Program-made: the position numbers and the translations under genes
Assembly (NCBI GenBank): GCA_022606425.2
Contig: JAHDVF020001350.1
Coordinates: 1,240,001 to 1,304,000, forward strand
Direction: 5' to 3'
Length of the DNA stretch: 64,000 bases
Source of the DNA: Lepidostoma basale
Taxonomy: Eukaryota; Arthropoda; Insecta; Trichoptera; Lepidostomatidae
Shown here: one piece after another, positions 31,553 through 41,942 of the stretch
Layout of the letters: every line of letters begins with the position of its first letter
Numbering within the stretch: the stretch's first letter is position 1
Notes under the pieces: model-generated
Database searches by the model: none
What the model was told of the DNA's origin: nothing
What the model saw: the letters and a program-made list of their open reading frames with translations, nothing else

Positions 31553-31779
31553 AGTGTAATTAGTGGATTAAACGAAGTTATTTTTCAATTTCCTAAGTAT
31601 ATTACTATGAAATTCCACAGTGTTAATGCCTTAGCGTTTAATAAGGTGAATTTAAATACATATTCTTTGTGAAAATTTTACGATATACGATAAGTAAAAC
31701 TGGTCGTCATACTATAATGCTATAAACACATTTAAAAAAATAAATTTAACTCTATATTTGATTACAAATTGAATCAAAT

Positions 31780-31815
31780 AATGCCTTTGAAAGGCGAAAC
31801 ATGGTAATCACACTA
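31780..31815 (+). repeat. P5 motif remnant
   Basis: AATAATGCCTTTGAAAGGCG and AAACATGG keep the stem GCCTT/AAGGC, GAAA and CATG but not the TC. Confidence 0.45.
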
Positions 31816-31847
31816 TAACACAATAAAGGAAGCACATGGCATACATG

Positions 31848-32118
31848 GTCGAATGAAAATATAAGAAGTGAATGCGGTGGGAATGTTGGTGTTATGAACA
31901 AAATAATGAAAGGATCATTAATATGGTTTGTACACATGGAAAGAGTGAATGAAGAAAAAATGGTAAAAAAATTATATGTTAACGATGTAAATGGAACCAG
32001 AAATAGAGGAAGACCGAGGAAAACGTGGCACGATCAAATAAATCAAATATTGAATGTCGGCCATTGTGGCAGTCCATTCTTTCTGCCTACCTATTCGGGG
32101 AAACGGCATGATGCTTAG
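31848..32118 (+). mobile_element. LINE-A1 3' end with internal deletion
   Basis: Encodes MNKIMKGSLIWFVHMERVNE, EKMVKKLYVNDVNGTRNRGR and PRKTWHDQINQILNVGH. The NRRACMTRC block is deleted at 32065, then the last PYSGKRHDA-like residues and a broken tail follow. Confidence 0.75.
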
Positions 32119-32119
32119 T

Positions 32120-32757
32120 TGTTTCACTATTTCTAATTCTATTTACATCGTTAACTTACACTTTTTTCCATTCTTTCCATGTGTCCAAACCATCTTGATG
32201 TTTCTTTCACCATTTTGTTCATAAAACTTTCATTCGCACCGCATTCAATACTTAAATATTCATTCGACACAAAAAAATTATGAAAGTAGGATAAACGCCG
32301 TAGAAATGAGATCACCGAGAAGAATGTGTGGCAATACGATATATGATTGAATACATAACGACGAAATAAGGAAGAAATGTAAGGCAGATAATTGCATCAT
32401 ATTAATAATAAAAATAATTTGGCTAATTTGTATAGCGCCGTTTTTATAAATAGTTCACCTCAAGGGCGCTTATTACAATAATATTTATATAATAATAATA
32501 AAATAAAATAAGGATCTCTGAGATGGACGAAAGAAGAATGATTAAAATGCTTTATAAAAACAGTGTGAGTGGAAAGAGAAGCCGTGAAAGACCAAAGAAA
32601 GCATGGCATGACCAAATTAATGATATACTGAAAGGCGGCCACATTCGTAGTCGAAAAATCGAAAATGAATGTGGAGGAATCTAGAGAGGTATGTCAGGAC
32701 ATCCTCTTTGCCTACCCCTCCGGAATACGGTGTGATGATTAGTTAGTTAGTTAGTTT
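32120..32757. mobile_element. three LINE-A pieces in mixed orientation
   Basis: 32120-32272 is a minus LINE-A1 piece (WFGHMERMEK region). 32273-32402 is a plus LINE-A3 piece (DESRINAVEMRSPRRMC, NDEIRKKCKADN). 32510-32757 is the plus LINE-A3 3' end ([33 protein letters not shown]) with a (GTTA)n tail. 32403-32509 is an unassigned insert with AATTTGTATAGCGCCGTTTT, similar to 38.05 kb. Confidence 0.7.
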
Positions 32758-32925
32758 TAACAAAGAGTGATAAGTATAGCCGCAAATTAATTACCAACAG
32801 GTAATCGACCTTCAGGAAGACCACCTAAAGATGGCGAGACAGTTGGACATCTACATCCCAGGATCAGGGGGACAGGACGCAGTCCTAAATAAAGAAGAAG
32901 AAGGAGAAGAAGAAGAAACAAATGT
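32758..32925 (+). mobile_element. RTE-B LINE 3' end
   Basis: RVISIAAN, a PTGNRPSGRPPKDGETVGHL-like frame-broken block and a (GAAGAAG) tail at about 32895-32917. Directly follows the LINE-A3 tail. Confidence 0.65.
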
Positions 32926-33335
32926 TGTTGGAAAAAAGATTCGATATGCGTATGTTGAAGAAATACTCGTACATTATTTTGTAGAGGTGCTGTAAATTAC
33001 TATTTCTATGAGTGTGTCTTGTATAACAACTTGATTTTAAAGTTCGAAAACAATTATTCACTTGGTTGTGTAAGAACAGTAATGCCAACATTGCGGTATT
33101 AAAGTTTTTATTCTTAGCATTCAAAAGTCTTAGCCGTTGACCTCTGAACTCGCAAATACAGGGGGACCTGGAAGACCATTTCAAAGTGTGGCAACTTGAA
33201 AACAGAGTTGTATTGGTAACTGATTAATTCCTTTTATTTAAATAAATGTATGTACTAAAACAATTTTTTATTATCATCCTGAAACCGCAGAAGCCAAAAA
33301 AAACGATAAAATATATAGAAATAACTTTATATGGC

Positions 33336-33596
33336 GCACCGTGAGTGTAAAACCGACGTAAGTGCAAATATACATTTTGGAGATATGGGAGTTTTAAGAT
33401 TTCATATTGCTTGGAAAAACTATTTTTTTAAATAAACCAATGATTTTCGGTTTATATTGTAGGTATATAACTATAAACCGAAAATCATTGGTTTATTTAA
33501 AAAAAAAAACAGTTTTTCCACACAATATGAAATCTTTAAACTCCTATATCCCCAAACTGTATATTTGCACTTACGTCGGTTTTACACTCACGGTGC
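33336..33596. mobile_element. fold-back element, ~115-bp arms
   Basis: GCACCGTGAGTGTAAAACCG at the left and CGGTTTTACACTCACGGTGC at the right are exact complements. Similarity runs inward to the ATAAACCGAAAATCATTGG arms around a short centre near 33463. There is no coding sequence; class not assigned. Confidence 0.85.
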
Positions 33597-33734
33597 GATG
33601 TATCTTCTTCTTTTATACAATACTTTCGCACGAAGAACTTTATTTGTTATATGTGATGTATTTGTTCCTATGTCAAATTGACATAAGAACAAAAATACAC
33701 ATAAAGTTCGAAAAATCACGAAAATTTGACATTT

Positions 33735-33880
33735 GATATATTATTGTAACACCTGAAGATGTCAACATAGGTTGATGAAACAGCTGTCGCGTAAAATAAA
33801 ATAAAAGTGTGATACATAAAACAAAGTTGTTTAATTTAACAGTTTAAAATGTTTCGGCCAATAATTATTCAAAAAATTTG
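33735..33880 (+). repeat. P1 repeat with intact motif
   Basis: At 33753-33789: CTGAAGA, T, stem GTCAAC/GTTGAT with loop ATAG, GAAA, CAGCTG, TC. The tail module follows (AATTTAACAGTTTAAAATG, TTTCGGCC). Confidence 0.7.
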
Positions 33881-34091
33881 AATAACTTTTTGGAAATATT
33901 GTATTATCAAAACTCTTTTTTACTCCTTTTACCCACATGTTTCATGACACAAACTTTCCTTTTTTAGTGTATGAATTTAAATACCAGTTAAATACCAGGA
34001 AAGAATAGAGTGGCAGTTCAGTTTTTCTGCATACACCTTCTATTTAGTTAATTATTATAGTTAATTGTTTACATCTTTTAGCTGTAAATAT

Positions 34092-34587
34092 ATAGGGTGT
34101 TTTATTTAGAGGTTTGGTTTTTAAACTGGCAACATTGTTTTTACAGACTGTCAATTCAACAATTGACAGTTGATTTGTAGTTAGTACATTTTGCCATTTT
34201 ACCATGAATAGACTGACGTCAGAACAGCGCTTGAAAATTCTGCAAACTTATTTTGAAAATCATGGTTCGGTTCGCCAAACTTATTGTGCACTACGTTCAT
34301 TTTACGGTCGACATAACAACAAGTTATTCGAAGACCATGGATCGTTTTCGCACCACGTACACTCTAGTGGATAATACGCATCCGCAAAGACGACAATTGT
34401 CGAAAATTGGCCTTCACGATTGCGCTTCATTCGAACTAGTCGTGGCGCTCATATGCCAAAAATCATATTTATACAATAATGGCATAAAATTATCTATTAA
34501 ATAAAGCCAATATCATAGATATTTACATTATTTTATTGTGTTTTTGTTTACTTTGAATTTGTATACCTCTAAAAAAACACCTTTAAA
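34092..34587 (+). mobile_element. Tc1-like internal-deletion derivative
   Basis: Terminal repeats TAGGGTGTTTTATTTAGAGG and CCTCTAAAAAAACACC. From ATG 34204 it encodes NRLTSEQRLKILQTYFENHG, SVRQTYCALRSFYGRHN, the helix-turn-helix of a Tc1/mariner-superfamily transposase; the frame then shifts, and a later MDRFRTTYTLVDNTHPQRR segment is in another frame. The DDE catalytic domain is absent. A second copy is at 49.6-50.5 kb. Confidence 0.75.
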
Positions 34588-34639
34588 ATGATTTTTCTAA
34601 TTTATTGTTTTTTGAACAATGGTGTAAAACTCCATATTC

Positions 34640-34732
34640 AAAAATTAATACGAATGAAAACGTCTATTTTCTAGAAGCTTCATCATATTTTACGTGGGTG
34701 ACTGACATGTTTAGCTGGTCTAAGGCATTATC
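34640..34732 (-). repeat. P5 element, left half
   Basis: Starts with AATTAATACGAATGAAAACG as in the 44.2-kb copy and carries a decayed motif (ACATGTTTAGC, GGCATTATC). It is interrupted at 34733 by RTE-K; the right half resumes at 35367. Confidence 0.65.
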
Positions 34733-35366
34733 TTATTATTATCACGACCAGCTTCTGCTACCTCGGTAGTATGATAGCGGGCTCGGGAGGTACGGAGGAA
34801 GATGTAGCCAGCAGACTTAACAAGGCAAGGGGAGCTTTCATTATGCTTCGCCCTGTATGGCGCTCCGGTATCATTTCGAGAAAGCTCAAGCTCCAAATAT
34901 TCAGCAGTAGCGTTAAAAGCGTACTGCTGTACGGATGTGAGACTTGGAAGTCTACCGCGGACGTTATTGGTAAACTCCAGGTGTTTATAAATAGGTGCCT
35001 TCGCTCAATATTCAAAATCTTTTGGCCCCAAACAGTGTCAAATGCCGCTCTCTGGACTATGGCAGGCGAAAAGCCAATTAGAGAACAGGTCGCTAGACGC
35101 AAATGGCAGTGGATTGGTCACACTCTGAGACGGAACCCAGCCTGCATCGCTCAGGGTGCACTAGACTGGTCCCCTATGGGGGGAAAGAGAAAGCGAGGCA
35201 GACCTAGAGCCACCTGGAGAAGAACCCTGCAGGACGAGCTTAAGGCGGCAGGCCTCACTTGGGATGATGTTAGGCATCAGGCATACGATAGAGTCGGGTG
35301 GAGAAGGTTCCTTGAGGCCCTATGCACCACGGAGGTGTGACAGGACAAAAAGAAGAAGAAGAAGAA
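34733..35366 (+). pseudogene. RTE-K LINE 3' end, open C-terminal module
   Basis: 34771-35340 is open for 189 residues: SGGTEEDVASRLNKARGAFI, VLLYGCETWKSTADVIGKLQ, VFINRCLRSIFKIFWPQTVS, REQVARRKWQWIGHTLRRNP and KRKRGRPRATWRRTLQDELK. This is the C-terminal region of an SR2-like RTE lineage; no reverse transcriptase core is present. A (GAA)n tail ends the copy. GGCATTATC at 34724-34732 and 35367-35375 is a 9-bp target duplication in P5. GC content is well above the flanks, suggesting a recent insertion. Confidence 0.88.
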
Positions 35367-35605
35367 GGCATTATCAAATGTAGCTTTGTGTTTGGTCTGT
35401 TTATTAAAACATGTGATATAGGTCGCGGGACTCAAACGATTCCAAAGTAAATTAATCAGTTATCCGACCCTTGGAAATGTTTACTTTGAGTTGACCCGTC
35501 GGAGAGTGTAAACAGGGCCGTGAACTAAATTCTGCACTTCGGGTGGTATTGGAAATACAGCCAGACTGTCGCCTCATCGAAGCTTTATGTTGATTAACAA
35601 TGGTT

Positions 35606-35692
35606 TCGTTAACGAGTTAACTCGTTTTCGTTAACGAGTCAGCTCGTTTTCGTTAACGAGTCAGCTCGTTTTCGTTAACGAGTTAACGAGTT
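35606..35692. repeat. tandem TCGTTTTCGTTAACGAGT repeat
   Basis: Three to four units of about 23 bp built from TCGTTTTCGTTAACGAG with AGTTAAC or AGTCAGC variants. Each unit contains the palindrome CTCGTTAACGAG or a near form. Confidence 0.85.
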
Positions 35693-35699
35693 GTAATTT

Positions 35700-35770
35700 T
35701 TTCACTTTTACGAAGATTTTCCACGAAATGTTTCGAAGATATTAAACCTTCATCGGGGCCAAGGAAGATG
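35700..35770 (-). repeat. P2 arm with hammerhead-like motif
   Basis: The minus strand of 35721-35758 reads CCGATGA, stem GAAG/CTTC, GAAA, CATT, TC. The palindrome has lost its G. Confidence 0.45.
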
Positions 35771-35837
35771 CCTTAGTAAAACTATAACACCGGCGCCCCT
35801 AGAAACGATACATATTTGGCTTCTGAACGTAATTACG

Positions 35838-36030
35838 AAAGTACGTTCAGAAGGCAAATACTCTTAATTCTGGAGAGTATCTTGTCTTTCTAATGTCGAA
35901 CCATCTCTCATGCATTTCCGGCAGTGTACTATATACAAAATATTATTTTACCTGTTATCAATAGATGCCGTATACCTTAGTTTTGTAATGTATATTGATG
36001 AAAAAAACTGATTTGATTTGATTTGATATA
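35838..36030 (+). mobile_element. CR1-1 3' end
   Basis: Encodes ESTFRRQILLILESILSF and a TAA, then the CR1-1 3' untranslated region and a (TTTGA) tail at about 36009-36029. Confidence 0.8.
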
Positions 36031-36047
36031 TTATAATATATCTCCTA

Positions 36048-36355
36048 AACGCTAACTAACTAACTAACCATCACGCCGTTTCTCTGGAGGGCAAAGAGGA
36101 TGGATGGTCACACTGTTCTATCCTGACATAACTTTTGCGTCTCTTCTACATTCACATATCGCGACATGCACGCTCGTCGATTTTCGCTACTTCGAACATG
36201 GCCTCCTTGGCCTCCATGCCATGTCATCCTTAACCTTCCTCGACTTCTTTTTCCATTCTTACTACTTGTATATATCATTCTTCCCTCTTACCCTTTCTTG
36301 ATTTTATTTATCACGCATTCATCCGCCTTACATTCCTTTCTTAATTCATCATTAT
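36048..36355 (-). mobile_element. LINE-A3 3' end with GTTA tail
   Basis: Complement of the LINE-A3 terminal block with tail at 36052-36070. Several deletions. 5' edge near KECKADEC-like sequence. Confidence 0.65.
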
Positions 36356-36359
36356 TATA

Positions 36360-36625
36360 TCTATTTTTATTTTTTATATTATTATTTATATTTAAAATAA
36401 AATAGAAATAAAAATACTGCACTTTGTTTTTCACCACTATGCGGTTATTTTAATTGCGACTAGTTTCGCTTGTACCCAAGCTTCCTCAGAAGACCTGAAG
36501 AAGCTTGGGTACAAGCGAACTAGTCGGCAATGAAAATAACCGAATAGTGGTGAAAAACAAAGTGCAGTGTTTTTATTTCTATTTTATTTTAAATATAAAT
36601 AATAAATAAAATAGAAATAAAATGT
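36360..36625. repeat. P6 fold-back element with two hammerhead-like motifs
   Basis: A ~265-bp inverted repeat. The minus motif (36457-36489) is CTGAGGA, A, stem GCTTG/CAAGC with loop GGTA, GAAA, palindrome CTAG, TC. The plus motif (36495-36526) is CTGAAGA with the same stem but GAAC, having lost one A. The arms continue out through AAAACAAAGTGCAG to AT-rich ends. Confidence 0.75.
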
Positions 36626-36639
36626 AAAATAATAAAATA

Positions 36640-36795
36640 TGGTGGCGATGAGGTTCGCAACCCATCACACCGCGTCTCCCGCGGAGCGAAAAGAGAAGGA
36701 TGGAGTGCGGCAACAGTGAAAGTGTGACAGTCCATTCTTTCTGCCTACCCTTTCGGGGAGACGGCGTGATGGTTAGTTAGTTAGTTAGTTATAAA
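36640..36795 (+). mobile_element. SINE-L with LINE-A 3' end
   Basis: The body GGTGGCGATGAGGTTCGCAA, CCCGCGGAGCG and GGATGGAGTGCGGCAACAGT is shared with 59.0 kb. From GTGACAGTCCATTCTTTCTG on it follows LINE-A to TGATGG and (GTTA)n at 36772-36791. Confidence 0.7.
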
Positions 36796-36879
36796 TAATA
36801 AAAAACATTAAAATGTCTTACCACAAAGTGAATGCTTCATACGAAAATTAAAAAAATAAAGAAAAAAAAACGATATTAT

Positions 36880-37005
36880 ATCATACAAAACAATGTTTTT
36901 CCGCACATTCCTCTTAGTGACTTCATTTCTACGGCATTTATCCTACTTTTATCCTTCTTCTCCCAACTCCAAGCTTCACTTCCACACATAAGGGTCAGCA
37001 CTAGA
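36880..37005 (-). mobile_element. LINE-A3 internal fragment
   Basis: The minus strand encodes VLTLMCGSEAWSWEKKDKSR, INAVEMKSLRGMCGK. Truncated on both sides. Confidence 0.65.
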
Positions 37006-37617
37006 ATATCTCAACACGTTGAGAAAAAAATAGTAAATAGTTACAGAAAATAATATCATGGTATTTACAGTGTTTAAACTTAAAGATTATAGAAACAACT
37101 TGAATATACGCATGCGTAAATATTTCGAGATTCGTCTCTGGAAGTAGTCCCTACCATACAAGGAAGCAGCGTGACACTAAATATTAACGAGTGTTCGAGC
37201 ATAAGTGAAAGCAGAGAATCTTCAAGTCTAACGTCCGTAATGGTTCCGATGTCAACCAGACTTTTATGCCTTGTGCTGTCTGTTGATAAAACACCTCATT
37301 ACGTATTCGCGCGTGGGAAGATCGTGGTATTGTATACTTTTTTGACATGGCGTTAGAAATTTCATCAACCGCTCCTCTAATTTAGTACTTGTTTCAATTA
37401 AAAATAATAATTCGTTAGATTTAATACAATAAAAATAATATATATTATATACAACAGCAAAAGAAATTACACAATTGATAGATGTGTGTACGGCGGGACA
37501 TCGAGGGAGGGTCCCCCTTGGTTGCAAATATACATTTATTATTTTTATAGAATTTGTTTTTTGTATACAAATACTTGTAGACAAATACTGAATTTTAACC
37601 CATTGCGGATTAATCAT
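37006..37617. other. no recognised feature
   Basis: Unassigned; TGTGTACGGCGGGACATCGA near 37484 stands out as GC-rich but was not matched to a family. Confidence 0.4.
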
Positions 37618-37905
37618 TTTTTAAGAATTAATTAATCTCAATAGATGGCGCTTGTGTAGATGTCCCTACCAACAGTGAAGTTATTAAAAAATATAAACAT
37701 ATACTCGTATACAAGTTCCAAAAATTTGTCAGACGTGGTGTCGTAAGATGGGCGGAATGGTGAATGTTGTTAAACATAAAGTGATCACTTAACCAAACCA
37801 ATGACAGATCATAAGTCCTGTAAACGCCTCGACTACCATATTCTGTTTCCAAATAATTTACATCTACGTCTCTATTGAGATGCAATTAATCCTTAAAAAA
37901 TATGT
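37618..37905 (-). repeat. R400 repeat
   Basis: Minus copy with all main landmarks from the GCGCCATCTATTGAG end to CTCAATAGAGACG and TTAATCC. The terminal ~70 bp are absent. Confidence 0.75.
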
Positions 37906-37917
37906 TATTATTATTAT

Positions 37918-38060
37918 TTTTTAACGTAAGTCCCGCATGGACGGGGGACGGGCCTAGGGAGTGCACGAGTGAAGCTGACGAAAGGCGCCGCTGCGCCTAT
38001 AACAGCTTCGGGTAAGCGGAGGGAGCCCTCTATGGCTGGGCCATATAAAAAAAAATTATA
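37918..38060 (+). mobile_element. SINE-G with A-rich tail
   Basis: GTAAGTCCCGCATGGACGGG, GAGTGCACGAGTGAAGCTGA, GGCGCCGCTGCGCCTATAAC and a terminal A9 run. Matches 11.49 kb throughout. Confidence 0.7.
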
Positions 38061-38454
38061 TAGAGCGCCATTTTTATGAATTAATCATCTTAAGGCAGCG
38101 GCAGCACGACTTATTAAAAGTGTTCCAAAAATTTTAGATTTCTTAAAACTAAAATTCACACCCGCCACTGGTGTGATTTATGCGCGAAATTGACAAACTC
38201 AAGATAAAAAGATAATATCGTTCGGAATTAATGGCTCGATAGTTATTATATTTGAAGTGTTGGTTGGGTATGAAATGTATTAATAAAGTCAATTTGGATT
38301 ATCGGAGAATGGGCTCTGATTAAAGGACACATCTAATGCGCAAATAAGATAATGAATAGTGTATTTACTATATACAAAACATAAAAAAAATCAATCTCTA
38401 TCATATAAAAAGTATAGAATAGTTTTTATATGAAAGAAAGTATAATATCTTATT

Positions 38455-38850
38455 TTTAATTGTATCTCAATAGAGACAAAGAAACAAACTGGAAACTGAA
38501 TATGGATGATCAAGGTGTTTACAGGACTTATGACCTGTCATTGGTTGGGTTAAGCGCACGCTTTATGTAATTACAACATTCCCCATTCCACCATTGTTAT
38601 TATGATCATGTATGATACATTTTTGGAAGTTGTATATATACTCCAAATCCATACATATCTTCACGTGGCAGTTCCAGTTAGCCATCTATGTAGATTTGAT
38701 TGTACTAATTAATTTTTTAAGATTAATCTATACAATCCATCCACTAACGCCATCTATGAAGAATGATTGTTTAGCATTTAGCAAACTACTTTATTAACAC
38801 AATGCGAAGAGGCTACCGCCTCCTAGCGCACTGTTAGAAGTCGCCTGGAG
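38455..38850 (+). repeat. R400 repeat, near full length
   Basis: From TTGTATCTCAATAGAGACAA to the terminal GCGCACTGTTAGAAGTCGCC. The central GTTGGGTTAAGCGCACGCTT differs from other copies (GCGATCGC) but is shared with 49.0 kb, hinting at a subfamily. Confidence 0.75.
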
Positions 38851-38989
38851 TATCCACTCCTATTTTATACGCCAAATAATTGACCAGAATATTTACAAAT
38901 AATATTATAAATACAGGATTCGTATACAGATATAAGTATACATTTCACAAATAATATCTTATGTTTACCTATTGATTTATCTAACTTCT

Positions 38990-39440
38990 CTTTTTCTTCT
39001 TCCTCAGCCTATTCCCGTCCACTCCTGCACAAAGGCCTCCTCCATTCGATTCCATGTCACTCTGTCCTATGCAGACTGCATCCAGTTTATTCCGACGAGT
39101 CTGTTCAGATCATCCCTCCACCGTAGTTGCAGTCGCCCTGCACTTCTCTTTGCCGTCCACGGTCTCCAAGTCAGCAGTCTTCTTGTCTACTTTTCATCTG
39201 AGCTTTTGGCTACGTGACCTGCCCATTGTCATTTTAGAGTCGCCACCCGGTGGATGATGTCAGTGACATTTGTTTTTTCTCTCACCGTATCGTTTCTGAC
39301 TCTGTCTCTTAGGCTTATTCCTAATATGGCTCTTTCCATGGCTCTTTGGGACACTCGTAGTTTCTCGGCACTTTGCTTGGACAATGTAACAGTTTCAAGA
39401 CCATAAGTACCAACTGGCAGAACGCAGGCTTCAATCAATT
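38990..39440 (-). mobile_element. RTE-C LINE 3' end
   Basis: The minus strand encodes [56 protein letters not shown], then frame-broken WAGHVAKSSDEKWTRRLLTW and RPWTAKRSAGRP, ending in a TTCTTC tail (GAA on the minus strand). Confidence 0.8.
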
Positions 39441-39442
39441 AT

Positions 39443-39998
39443 AAACAAACTAACCGTTACGCCTCGTTCCCTTGGAGGTGTAGCCAGAAAGAAAGAACAT
39501 TCACATTGTTCTGTTCTGGCGTACTTCTCACGATTCCTCTACATGGATACATCGTGTCATGCATACACGTTTATTTCTTCGACTCTTTTCGTGACCAACA
39601 TTTAATATTTTATTGATTTCATCATGCCACATTCTCCTCGGCCTTTCTCAATTTCTAGCTCCGTTCACGTCGTTTCCAAATTCATCAGTCTGTCTTCATT
39701 TATTATTTCCATGTGTCCAAAGCATCTTTATGTCCTTTCATTATTTAATTGCATTGCATTAACTTCATTAATTTGCATATGATACTCTATCATATAAAGA
39801 TTTATCAAACATTCGTCTAAGATATCTAATTTCTACTGCATTTGTTCTTTACTTTAATTTTTATTTTTCCAGTTCCATGTTCCATTTTCATAGATAAGGG
39901 TTGGCACAAGAACACATAATTGTTCCCAGGAGCTTTAATTTTACTTGGAAGTCCATCCCCTGTGTCTATCCCTCTGGTGAAATGGCGTGATGGTTAGT
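39443..39998. mobile_element. LINE-A pieces, minus body and plus tail
   Basis: 39443-39925 is a minus LINE-A1 copy from tail to the VPTLIYENGTWNW region. 39940-39998 is a separate plus LINE-A end (CCATCCCCTGTGTCTATCCC to TGATGGTTAGTTAAG). Confidence 0.7.
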
Positions 39999-40744
39999 TA
40001 AGAGGTAACAAATTTCACTACTACCACGAGCGAGTGTCACCCACATTATTTTTTCTAATATCTACAAGCAAATATAGACTCTTAACATTGGTAATGAGTC
40101 CCATCATTAAGGTCTATATACGCCTGTCCTACGCAAATTATAAATTGATTGATTAATTTTAATACTAATTAGAGCTCGATTCTTAACAAAAGTATAACTA
40201 GAACAACCGCCGGGGTACAATTAATAAATATTGAATATTTTGTCCCGTTCTGATCAGTATTTACAGAAATAACTAGGCACACAATAACACACATTCGCGT
40301 TTATTTATATAGATTATTGCAATTACTTACACTTTCGTATGAAACGATTTGATCATTGTTAAAATGTATATAAAACAAACCATGAACATTATACGACCAT
40401 CAGTATAGAGATAGCATCTTAATATGTGAGCATAATTTCAGGTATGTGAGACAAGGTCGTAATATTGCAAATTTTAGCAATGCAACTACGATAGACCAAA
40501 TTACGTAAACATATATTTAGTCAAATCTTGCGATGGAAATGATCTTGAAAGAGATTAACGTACCTAATTCTCACATGTCAAGATGTCATAAGCCTGAAGA
40601 ACATTTCTTACAAATAAAATTATTTAAATGTCATAAAACAGGTTATCGCTTCATAAAATGAAACAGATTTGAAATGTGGAATATTCAGATATTATATTAT
40701 TGTAATATTGAAATAGCTCCATTTTAATATTAATGTTGCCAGTG
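39999..40744. other. about 750 bp with no recognised feature
   Basis: AT-rich, low in the repeats seen elsewhere. It may be older or unique sequence; no exon was supported. Confidence 0.45.
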
Positions 40745-40747
40745 TTT

Positions 40748-41368
40748 ACAAAGGGTGGAGAAGGATATTGAAAGAAGGATTGGGGCAGGCAACAGAACAA
40801 ATGGTGCACTTAAAGTTGTCATCGCAAACAAAAGCCTATCCAAAAAAGCCAACATGGCAGTGCACAATGGTGTTCTTGTGCCGACCCTTATGTATGGAAG
40901 TGAAGCATGGAACTGGCAAAAGAAGGATGAAAGTAGAATAAATGCAGTAGAAATGAGATCTCTAAGACGAATGTGTGCCAAATCTGTATATTATAGAGTG
41001 ACAAATGCAAGTATAAGAAGTGAATGCGGTGCGAATGAAAGTGTTATGAACAAAATAAGGAAAGCTCATTAAGATGGTTTGGACACATGGAAAGAATGAG
41101 TGAAGACAGAATGGTAAAGAAGGTATATGTAAACGGCGTGAACGGGGTTAGAAATAGAGGAAGGCCGAGGAAAACGTGGCACGATCAAATCAATCAAATA
41201 TTGAATGTCGGTCACGTGAGGAGTCGGAGAAATCGACGTGCGCGCATTACAAGATGTATCAATGTAGAGGAAGCGAGAGAAGTATGTCAGGACAGAACAG
41301 TGTGGCGTTCCATTCTTTCTGCCTACCCCTCCGGGGAGACGGCGTGTAGGTTAGTTAGTTAGTTAGTT
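40748..41368 (+). mobile_element. LINE-A1 3' fragment with GTTA tail
   Basis: Encodes VEKDIERRIGAGNRTNGALK, MAVHNGVLVPTLMYGSEAWN, MRSLRRMCAKSVYYRVTNAS, then after a 1-base shift near 41065 HMERMSEDRMVKKVYVNGVN, GRPRKTWHDQINQILNVGHV and SAYPSGETA. The normal stop TGA is changed to TGT. Confidence 0.85.
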
Positions 41369-41399
41369 ATGTTGCCATATTTAATTATCTTTCTTGTCT

Positions 41400-41875
41400 T
41401 AAGTATGGAAGCGAAGCATGGAACTAACAGAAGAAAGATGAGAGCAGAATAAATGCGGTAGAGATGAGGTCCCTAAGACGTATTGTGTGGTAGAACGATG
41501 TACGACAGAATCTTAAATGCTGATATTAGGAAGGAATGTAGAGCGAAAGAAGGTATAATGAACAAAATTATGAAAGGATCGCTGCGTTGGTTCGGACAAA
41601 TGGAGCGCACGAGTGAAGAAAGAATGGTTAAAAAAAGTATACGTAAACGATGTAAATGGAGTTGGGAGTCGAAGTCGACCGAGGAAAACATGGCATGACC
41701 AAATTAATCAAATATTAAAGGTTGGTCATGTCAGAAGCCGGAAGAATCGACGTGCGTGTATGACTCATGTATGAATTTGGAGGAAACTAGAAAGGTATGT
41801 CAGGATAGAGTAGTGTGGCGGTCCATTCTCTCTGCCTACCCCTGGGGAGAAACGGCGTGATGGTTTGTTGTTGTT
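41400..41875 (+). mobile_element. LINE-A2 3' fragment with TTG tail
   Basis: Encodes LNADIRKECRAKEGIMNKIM, KGSLRWFGQMERTSEERMVK, then shifts frame through RPRKTWHDQINQILK and SAYPWGETA to TGA at 41860 and a (TTG) tail. Confidence 0.8.
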
Positions 41876-41876
41876 G

Positions 41877-41938
41877 AAAATATATTTTGTGATAGGTGGC
41901 TAATCTATCGCCATTTTATTTTCACGAGAATTCTAATT
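41877..41938 (-). mobile_element. SINE-T 3' part
   Basis: TGTGATAGGTGGCTAATCTA and CGCCATTTTATTTTCACGAG match the SINE-T body in antisense. Head and tail are missing. Confidence 0.6.
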
Positions 41939-41942
41939 AACT

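Larger units (their letters stand above)
30533..31604. repeat. P4 element carrying two LINE insertions
   Basis: The outer ends ACTTAGGAAATTGAAAATAA and TTTTTCAATTTCCTAAGTA are inverted repeats. The left motif on the minus strand (30589-30619) reads CTAAAGA, T, stem GGAGG/CCTCC with loop TAT, GAAA, CATG, TC. The right motif at 31013-31042 keeps GGAGG, TAT, CCCCC, GAAA, CATG, TC. RTE-J (30668-31012) and RTE-G (31083-31552) lie between the ends. Confidence 0.7.
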
